From Pigoraptor vietnamica (lineage: Eukaryota; Opisthokonta; Filasterea), in contig CALSCQ010000533.1 of the NCBI GenBank assembly GCA_943704525.1, positions 64,001-79,986 on the forward strand: DNA of 15,986 nt, written 5' to 3'. Positions 10,101 through 15,986 of this stretch are shown here, piece by piece; positions within the stretch are counted from its first letter, which is position 1, and each line of letters opens with the position of its first letter. Under the pieces are notes generated by a model. That model worked only from the letters and a program-made list of their open reading frames with translations. It was not told the DNA's origin and made no database searches. The translations under genes were made by a program, and so were the position numbers.

Positions 10101-12934
10101 GGGAGGCGCGCGCCGGGTCCCTAACAATGTCGAGAAACTTGCTGGACAGCCAGTGCATGTTCTCGAAGGTCGTCACGAGCAGATCGTGATCCGCGAACGA
10201 GCGCGGTTGCACAAGCGCGCCCATGATCGCGTCGATCGCTGTGAGAAAGTTGAGCGCGGGGTCCTCCTCCACGTAGCGCAGCAGCGCGGCGTATCCATTG
10301 CTCGTGAGCACCTGATCGCGCGCATGGTGGAGCAAGAGGGCGACGATGCGGCGCACGTGCTGCTGCTTCTTCTCCCCCGTCCCAGAGTCAAACTGCGGAA
10401 GGCACGCAAACAGGTCCCTGTGGTACGACACGCCGCCACTCGCGGCGCTTGCCACCGCCCCGGACGGCGCCGTCGTGACCGTCTCGTCCAAGAGGCCCGC
10501 CACTGCGGGCGCAACTTTCGCGGCGGGCGGCCCCTTGAATTTGTCCGAGAGGGTCGCGAGGGACCGCAGCGCAATCGAGCGCATGTCGGCGGCGTAGCCC
10601 TTGTCCTTCAGCATGTCGTGGATCGTCCCAGAGATGAGCGTCGGTGCCACGGTGCCCACGGCCACGAGCGCGCCCACGAGCTCGGTCGAGTCTTCGCTCG
10701 CGGGCGACTGGCGCTTGGCAAAGACCGTCTGCCGAGTACGAGATTGAAGAAGTGAGTGCAGGACAGCCACGATATCGCAAAAGGCAACAACGAGACATCA
10801 AATTTGAATTCGGTGAGAGCTAAAGCTCAGAGAGAGGCCACAGGACATTGAATTTCTGGCGACAGTCGCCCACCTGCAGCAGGGCCTGGACTTCCTTCTC
10901 GAGCATCTGAATGTCGTTGAGGAAGAGGTCCTTGCGAAGGTTCTCAAACAGGCGCCGCACCTGCATCCACACACACACAAAACGGTCAGCGACCCATCTC
11001 GCAAACCAGCGGCAAAGGCATTCGTCCAAACACATGTGCGGCCATCGATTGCGCCAAACGCACCTGCCGGACGCACACGCCGCGCAGCTGCGCGTCCTTC
11101 TGCGACTTCTTCCCAATCAGCTGCAGAAACTCCTTCAGGCGTTCGCCGAAAAACTTGACGTCGCCGAGGCACAGCATGTGACGCATCAGCGACACGGCGT
11201 GCCCAAACACGCGCTCCTTCTTCTTGCGCCACTTGAGGCACATCCCGTAAACGTCGGCGTACGCCTGTCGAAACTCGGCGCCCTTCGGCCCGGCGTCGAG
11301 CGTCTTCCAGAATGCCGCGCACCGCCCCTCCTCCTCCGTCGTCATCCACGCACCCGCGGACCGCGAATGCAAGCCCAATTCCTCGTCCACAGTCGTCTCG
11401 GCGGGCGCACGGCCCGCAATAAGCCGCTCGAACACGGCGGCAAGCGACCTCAGCGCGGCCTGGATCATCGTCGACCGCTCGAAGCGCGGGGCCGCGGCCG
11501 CGAGCGAGACGACAAACTCGATGCCGAGGTCGCTGCCCTGCGGAAACTGAAACTGTCGCACGGCCGCCTGCGTGGGCGCGAGCTCAATTTCCTGGAGGGA
11601 GCCCTCGGTGAGCAGCTGGTACTTGCGGCGCACGAGCGTGACGAAGCTCAGGAGCCGGTCCGGCGACGCGGACAGGACGCCGAGCGACAGAGACGCAAGG
11701 CGGACGACGTCGACCGGCCGCGAGTGCTGCAGGCGGTCAAAGAGAAAATACTCGAGCGGCACGCCGATATCCGCGAGGGCGTCCGGGTGCCCCACCAGGC
11801 GCGAACGGTTGGCGTCCAGACACGAGTGCAGCGTCTCGAGGTGAATGTACTCGGGGGCGTTCAGGTCCCCCGCCGTCTGCGCGTGACCGCCGCTCGGCTC
11901 TGGCGCGGTGGGCCCGCCTTCGCCCTTCTTCGCGACCATGCCGATGAATTTGGACATTCCGCCCATTGTGCCCGTGTTCTTCGACGTGTCCTTGGACGTC
12001 GTCTTCTGCGAGGGCGTCGGGGCGGTGGTCGTCGTCGGCACCGACGGCCACTGCTTGTCTGCATGGGTGGCAAATACAGAACAATCGGAGTCAGCAATTG
12101 GGGTCGATATGGATGCACGTGGAGTAAGCGCGGAGGGGACAGCTCGATAGGAGACAAGTTGGAGAAACATCGCGACGGAAAGAGAGGCGCTTTCTAGCAC
12201 AGGGCTCGACAACTCACTTCCGATCGAGACGAGTTCGGCGACGACGGCGGCCAGGTGGTCCCCAGCCATGAGCACGATGACCTTCTGCAGGGTGCGCAGC
12301 GACTGAAGCACCTCGTAAGGACTGAGGCTCGAGATGCCGATCGACTCGTCCGTGACAGAAGCAATGTCGGGGCGCTGCAGAAAACGGAGAAGAGATGCGG
12401 TTGGCCACGTGGAATGTGTGGGCACACGTACGCAATTAATCGCGTAGGTCGAGATTCCACGCGCCTCCCATCTCCACAGAGACGCAGGGAGAGAGACACA
12501 AATGCGCACTCAAGAGATGCATGAAGACGGATTGACGACAGCTGCACGTCACATGCGCACAGACACAGACACCTCACGAGAACAAGCACGACACTGGTTC
12601 GTACCCTCTTCCCCTTTACGGCGACGTTGGGACTCGCGACTGCAGCACCGTCCATAAGCGACTGCTGCCGCCGCAGCAGCGTCGCAAAGCGCTGGAGCAC
12701 ATGGCTAAACACGCCACGCACGCGGGAACAGTGTAAGCACAGCCCCACCTATTCCACTTGACAGCGGCGATCCCTCAAGAGCTCACTTGCATCCACTAGT
12801 CACACACAGGAACAAGCGGCACAAACTGCCCTAGCGCACCAAACCGCCTTTATCGCCCTCCACTCACAGGGTACGCACACATCCGCTGACACTGTGCGCA
12901 CTCACCGCACATAAGACTCATCAATGTTCGGCAT
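4258..12934 (-). CDS. Furry/Tao3/Mor2-like protein with Sec5-type IPT and RhoGAP domains
   Basis: Twelve exons: 12934-12906, 12704-12605, 12374-12218, 12058-11064, 10960-10874, 10728-9894, 9723-7245, 7023-5699, 5540-5259, 5151-4973, 4895-4576 and 4453-4258. They total 6984 nt, 2327 aa. All eleven junctions keep phase; the ATG has an in-frame TAA seven codons upstream. Residues 1 to about 2000 form a low-charge helical-repeat body. Its first 730 residues follow the order of segments in Furry-family N-terminal regions: YVRHVLQRF; DLGIEFVVSL; the KKKERVF...LMRHMLCLGDVKFF stretch; and IEGVCLVLGM followed by RRAAQRMAVL. A Q-rich run lies near 8560-8600. An IPT/TIG domain spans about 2011-2096, a basic linker about 2112-2133 and RhoGAP about 2135-2320. 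Furry proteins scaffold NDR/LATS kinases in polarity; RhoGAPs switch off Rho GTPases. The RhoGAP and IPT calls are firm. Furry membership rests on remembered patterns and is moderate; another large HEAT/ARM protein is the alternative. Confidence 0.85.
5259..5517 (-). other. Sec5-type IPT/TIG domain
   Basis: Residues about 2011-2096 form one immunoglobulin-like IPT/TIG fold: VSGVSPN, VTLRGSNLG, VTVCGRPC, then ISITTRSGGEGSSEVDF. The order and several exact blocks match the N-terminal domain of the exocyst subunit Sec5/EXOC2 (its VTIRGENLG, TICGHNC and TTKSGG-type stretch). In Sec5 this domain binds the GTPase Ral. The domain fills a single exon (5540-5259), as expected of a shuffled module. Plexin and Rel-type IPT domains are less similar by eye. 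Confidence 0.85.
5605..5672. repeat. (CA)34 microsatellite in intron 8 of the Furry-RhoGAP gene
   Basis: A pure CA run of 68 nt lies in the intron 5698-5541, between the end of the Furry-like body and the IPT exon. It reads GT on the coding strand, starting 25 nt after the donor. If the intron were retained, translation would pass through a Cys-Val repeat and stop at TGA 5606-5604. Confidence 0.95.
7083..7180. repeat. CA microsatellite with CACG flanks in intron 7
   Basis: A 58-nt CA core (7112-7169) is flanked by GCAC-type tetranucleotide repeats on both sides, with GACA repeats at about 7186-7197. It lies within the intron 7244-7024 and reads GT on the coding strand. The compound structure points to repeated slippage and is likely polymorphic. 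Confidence 0.93.
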
Positions 12935-13192
12935 CTTCGGCTGACGACGCCCTTAGGACGCCGTCAAAGGGACGCCGCAACGCACTCGTCCCGACACGCT
13001 TTGCACCGATCAGCAGCCCCGGAAAAGCGCCATAGCCCAACCACGCCCACACTGCCTCTCACGCGAGGTCGTTTTCGTCTCAAAAACGCAATCCAATCGT
13101 CAAATTGAAGGTGAGCGGGTTACACTTCTCGCGTAGGGCGTTCTGAGTTCCTCGGGGTCTGCGTCTATACGTCCGGTGTGCTGTGCTGCGTG

Positions 13193-13260
13193 GATGTGCG
13201 TGCGTGTGTGCGTGCATGCGTGTGTGTGTGTTGCGTGAAACGGACAAGGAGGGTGTGTGT
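13193..13260. repeat. GT-rich low-complexity tract
   Basis: TGTGCGTGCGTGTGTGCGTG-like sequence upstream of the Furry-RhoGAP gene. It reads CA on that gene's strand, unlike the intronic tracts of the same gene. Confidence 0.8.
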
Positions 13261-13410
13261 AAACACCAGACTCTGTCCGACCAAATAATTTGAATCAGTG
13301 CGCTTTTTGTTCACGAAAATACGAGCAAAAATCAAATTCGAGAGTGACAGACAAAGGGGCTTCATGCGACCCTGCTCGACAATAGACAAACAACAGCACA
13401 AAATCGTATT

Positions 13411-13643
13411 CTCCAGAGACCACCACGTTTATACCCTTCGCGAGCGCTTTAACCCACATACGACGACAGAGTCGCCAGTAGCTGCATCTCAGACTCGAGC
13501 ACCACATAGAATTAATCCACGTCTTCGCGAGTGCTTTCTCCCACATACGACGACAGAGTCGCGAGTAGCTGCACCTCAAAGACACTCGAGCACCACATTG
13601 TATTAACCCACAGCTTCGCGGGTCACATACGACGACAGAGTCG
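13411..13643. repeat. Tandem repeat, 82-87-bp period, in the spacer
   Basis: A core ACATACGACGACAGAGTCG is identical at 13456-13474, 13543-13561 and 13625-13643. Between cores the blocks CTTCGCGAG, AGTAGCTGCA and ACTCGAGCACCACAT recur in the same order, giving two nearly full units (from 13436 and 13523) and a partial third (from 13614). A partial unit end at 13411-13435 suggests a fourth. The core contains CGAC...GTCG, able to form a short hairpin. The repeat lacks the regular spacer structure of a CRISPR array. Confidence 0.85.
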
Positions 13644-13746
13644 ACATCCGATGTGCATAGTTCCCTACGGACTCACAGACAGCTGGCGCTTTCGGTCGTT
13701 GACGGCCGTTCCATTGTCCGCCCGCGGCGCCGGCTGAGCCACGCCA

Positions 13747-15986
13747 TCACTTGTCGGACCTGTCGCCAAATGCACATTTCAGCGAGTGAAGAACAGCGGA
13801 GAGAAAGCGGGCATCGGATACCGAGAGCACACACACGGCACTGCCCTCCTGAACAATAGCGATCTCACCCTTTCGTTTCGGGACGCCCCAAATGCGTATG
13901 GAGTGATCGTCGCTTGCCGACGCAAACATGTACGGATTGGCCGGGTTCCAGCTGACGCTGTTGACTGTCGCCGCGTGGCCAGCGAGAACGTCGAGCAGCT
14001 TGCCGTGCTGGCGGTGCCAGAGATACACCTTCGAATCTGCGGGCGCGACACAGTGGTGAGCAACAAAGGCGCACGCATTAGGACTGAAAAGTGCGCGCGC
14101 GGCCGCCATACCTTCGCTCCCGCTGACGACAAACGAGTCGTTGGTCCCGCCAAACGCCGAGCGAATTACGTAGCGACCTTGCTTGTGGCCAACGTACTTG
14201 TGCGTGAGGGTGCGCGTCTCGAGATTCCACACGTGGATCTCCTGTGATGCGCCACGCAACAACGGCGGCGAGGGAGGTGAGTGCACAGCTTTCGCGACAC
14301 TTCGAATGGCACACCTCGCAACGTTACCTGCAGTGACAAGTTCACGAGGACGTTCTTATCGTCGCGTGAGAGGCAGAGAGACGTGAGCGACTCGGATTCC
14401 TCGATGCTGCGGCGCGCAAGGCAACACAAGCACGTGAGCGGCGCGAGTTGGACATCGCGGGATGTGTGTAAAATGTCAGCAGAACAACACGAAGTTCAAC
14501 AAGCGCTTGGTCGGACATCAAACCGGTGCGAGGGCGCAACAGTTGCGCAGACCGACGATCACCCACATGTCTTCGTAGTCGTCGTCGATGCCGTACACGC
14601 GAATCTTCTTGTCGTGCGTAATGACGACCACGCGCCGCCCGTCGCTCGTGACGGCCATGTCCGCCACGCGGCCGGCGTGCCACGTGCGCAGAATGTTGCC
14701 GTTCACGTCCTGCACACCATAGCGCAAAATTCAGAAAAGGATACATTGAAAAACGGAGTGAACGACGAGACAACGCGCAGCCGCAAATTAAAGCGCGCTT
14801 CCAACATCCCAATCAGACGCGACAATGGCGCCATACAACGTACAGCCGTATTCTTAAAGCGCACGTCTTCGCTTTCAACATTCCAATCAGACGTGACAAT
14901 GGCGCCATACCCAGAGGTACAAGTTCTGGTCGAGGCTGCCAGAAATGAAACGGCGTGCGTCGGGGCACCAGGCACACGACGTCACGCTGTTCGCATGGCG
15001 GGAGAACGTGTGGAGGCACACTCCAGACTGCACGCCAACAGAAAATAAGGACGCGAGTGTGAGAGACGCACAGACGACAGTATGTGTGTGTGTGACTATA
15101 AGGCAGAAAGAGAGGGTGGAGAGCGCGCACAACGCACAGGGACAAGCCCGCGGCAATGGCCCGCATCACTTGCAAAGACCCGATTTCTTCGAGTGCATAC
15201 GCACCTCCACGTCCCACATCTTAATCTTGTTGTCGTTGCCGCACGACAGGAGCATGCGGTCGTTGGGGCTCCACGTGACAAACGAGAGCGCGTCGGAGTG
15301 GCCGACGAGAGTGTGCACGTGGCGGTACTCCTGCGCACCGCGACAAAGAACACCCTTCAACACTCACGCACAGGCAGCGGAACACAAGCTATGCAGGCGA
15401 CGTGAGGAAAACGTCTGTGAAAAGAGTTGTGAACGTGTCGGTACTCCTACGCAGCGCACGACAAAAACTCCTTCAACACTCACGCACAGGCAGCGGGACA
15501 CAAGCTATGCAGGCGACATGAGGACAAACGTCAGTGAAATACATGACCTTACACAGGCGTGCATGCTTACAATATGCACTCACGAGGGGACTGCGCACGC
15601 ACGAGTAACACCACGATCACGCGGGGCCACTCACCGTCATGTCCCATATCATAACCGTCTTGTCCTTCGACGCCGACGCCAGCTTGCGACCGTTGTGAGA
15701 GAAGCGCACAAACCACACTTCGTCCGTGTGCTGCTCGAAAACGTGCTGCGTCTCGCACGGAATTTGGTCCCTGCGGAAATGCGTAGGGGTGACGTCAGAG
15801 ACATAAAGACTCAAAAAACAAACAACACAATCACAATACACTTCCAGCACGAGCGAAGAACCGTAAGCCCACTCCCAAACCAAACCGAACGAAGTATGCG
15901 CCAAAGCCCGCACATGCACCAGACGCGGATGTACATACTCCGACACCTTGCACGCACATCCAAACACCTCCCCCCCCGCCCCCCCC
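13747..15986 (-). CDS. WDR26: WDR26/Gid7 homologue, WD40 propeller (5' end off right edge)
   Basis: Seven exons are visible: 15770-15635, 15330-15205, 15027-14911, 14709-14567, 14406-14328, 14241-14112 and 14036-13747. All junctions join in phase and give about 340 codons. Seven WD-type repeats follow: [14 protein letters not shown]...[20 protein letters not shown]...[22 protein letters not shown], the degenerate [12 protein letters not shown]...[16 protein letters not shown]...IHVWNL, the distinctive YVIRSAFGG...FVVSGSEDSKVYLW, and [12 protein letters not shown]...[11 protein letters not shown]. The QIPCETQ entry and the FGG-x-N-D/E-x-F motif identify the WDR26/Gid7 family. The family's LisH-CTLH part should lie beyond the right edge. 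In animals and yeast the protein is a substrate-recruiting or scaffolding subunit of the CTLH/GID ubiquitin ligase. After IRIWG the frame continues 45 codons with no family match before TGA; a donor at AAAGG|GTGAGA could shorten it. Confidence 0.9.
14788..14910 (-). repeat. Duplicated 5' splice-site region in a WDR26 intron
   Basis: Blocks 14788-14836 and 14854-14910 share TTAAAGCGC, CAACAT, CCAATCAGACG and GACAATGGCGCCATAC. The right copy contains the used donor (GTATGGCGCC on the minus strand, after the codon ending at 14911). The left copy repeats the same donor sequence inside the intron 14910-14710. One copy has a small indel. Confidence 0.85.
15313..15539 (-). repeat. 110-bp tandem duplication spanning a WDR26 3' splice site
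   Basis: Copy A (15313-15422) and copy B (15429-15539) are clearly similar along their length, sharing the block CACTCACGCACAGGCAGCG. Copy A contains the used acceptor and the first 18 nt of the exon starting at 15330. Copy B keeps an AG and a near-copy of the same coding start (Glu-Tyr-Arg-His-Val-His) inside the intron 15634-15331. Confidence 0.9.
15771..15986 (-). other. 5'-ward sequence of the WDR26 gene, mostly intron
   Basis: This stretch precedes the first visible WDR26 exon on the minus strand and ends in that exon's acceptor (TTCCGCAG). A short minus-strand stretch near 15940-15910 reads VSEYVHPRL, which faintly resembles the segment after the CTLH domain in WDR26 proteins. It may be a small exon, but no convincing acceptor and donor pair in phase can be fixed. 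The last 17 bases (15970-15986) are C with a single G, a low-complexity tract or sequence-end artefact. Confidence 0.3.

Larger units (their letters stand above)
12935..13746 (-). promoter_or_regulatory. Spacer between WDR26 and the Furry-RhoGAP gene
   Basis: Both flanking genes are on the minus strand, so the 812 bp hold the WDR26 3' UTR on the right and the promoter and 5' UTR of the Furry-RhoGAP gene on the left. I find no conserved coding exon. The contents are a TGTGCGTG tract (about 13190-13260), an AT-richer stretch (13270-13435) and a tandem repeat (13411-13643). No recognisable core promoter element stands out. Confidence 0.5.

Noticed and set aside
5943-12197. Long plus-strand open frames opposite the Furry-RhoGAP gene (for example 5943-7061, 7058-8662, 10911-12197)
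   Set aside because: They are rich in Arg, His and Gln, have no family motifs, and mirror GC-rich codon use of the conserved minus-strand exons; they are antisense shadows.
13411-13643. CRISPR-like array
   Set aside because: The spacers are copies of each other rather than unique, the cores are few and unevenly spaced, and the DNA is eukaryotic.
15840-15967. Upstream WDR26 exon containing VSEYVHPRL
   Set aside because: The likeness is short and no in-phase acceptor and donor pair could be fixed, so it is mentioned only as a possibility in the feature list.
1-15986. Functional cluster linking the kelch and WDR26 ubiquitin-ligase type genes
   Set aside because: The two genes are 12 kb apart with unrelated genes between, and eukaryotic neighbours are rarely functionally linked; nothing in the sequence supports it.

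Overview
The window is nuclear DNA of a GC-rich eukaryote, most likely a unicellular one. All four genes I can model are split by many short introns (about 77 to 304 bp). Donors are mostly GTG-type, with GT-AG boundaries except for one probable GC-AG intron. Stops in use are TAA and TGA, and the standard code fits throughout. Long CA/GT microsatellites sit inside introns. There is no sign of a prokaryotic operon, phage, transposon or CRISPR array. I cannot name the species; gene content (KLHDC2-like, NDUFAF7, Furry-like, WDR26) is widespread in eukaryotes.

Layout, left to right. (1) 1-1097, minus: the 5' part of a kelch-repeat protein of the KLHDC1/2 type, running off the left edge. (2) 1098-1526: a 429-bp divergent spacer, probably a shared promoter. 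(3) 1527-4106, plus: a complete ten-exon gene for NDUFAF7 (446 aa), the mitochondrial arginine methyltransferase needed for complex I assembly. (4) 4107-4257: a 151-bp convergent spacer. (5) 4258-12934, minus: a complete twelve-exon gene for a 2327-aa protein. It has a Furry/Tao3/Mor2-like helical-repeat body of about 2000 residues, an IPT/TIG domain strongly resembling that of the exocyst subunit Sec5, and a C-terminal RhoGAP domain with its arginine finger. (6) 12935-13746: an 812-bp spacer with a GT-rich tract and an 82-87-bp tandem repeat. (7) 13747-15986, minus: the seven-bladed WD40 propeller of WDR26/Gid7, a subunit of the CTLH/GID ubiquitin ligase, with its 5' end off the right edge.

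All exon models were built by eye from family conservation. Every adjacent exon pair joins in matching codon phase, which is strong internal support.

The most interesting object is the Furry-like / Sec5-type IPT / RhoGAP fusion. In yeasts and animals, Furry proteins are scaffolds for NDR/LATS kinases that control polarity and cell shape, while Rho-family GTPases and the exocyst act in the same process through separate proteins. Here one polypeptide appears to combine these modules. A second theme is genome dynamics: at least three introns in two genes carry short tandem duplications at or across a splice site, and the longest intronic microsatellites read GT on the coding strand.
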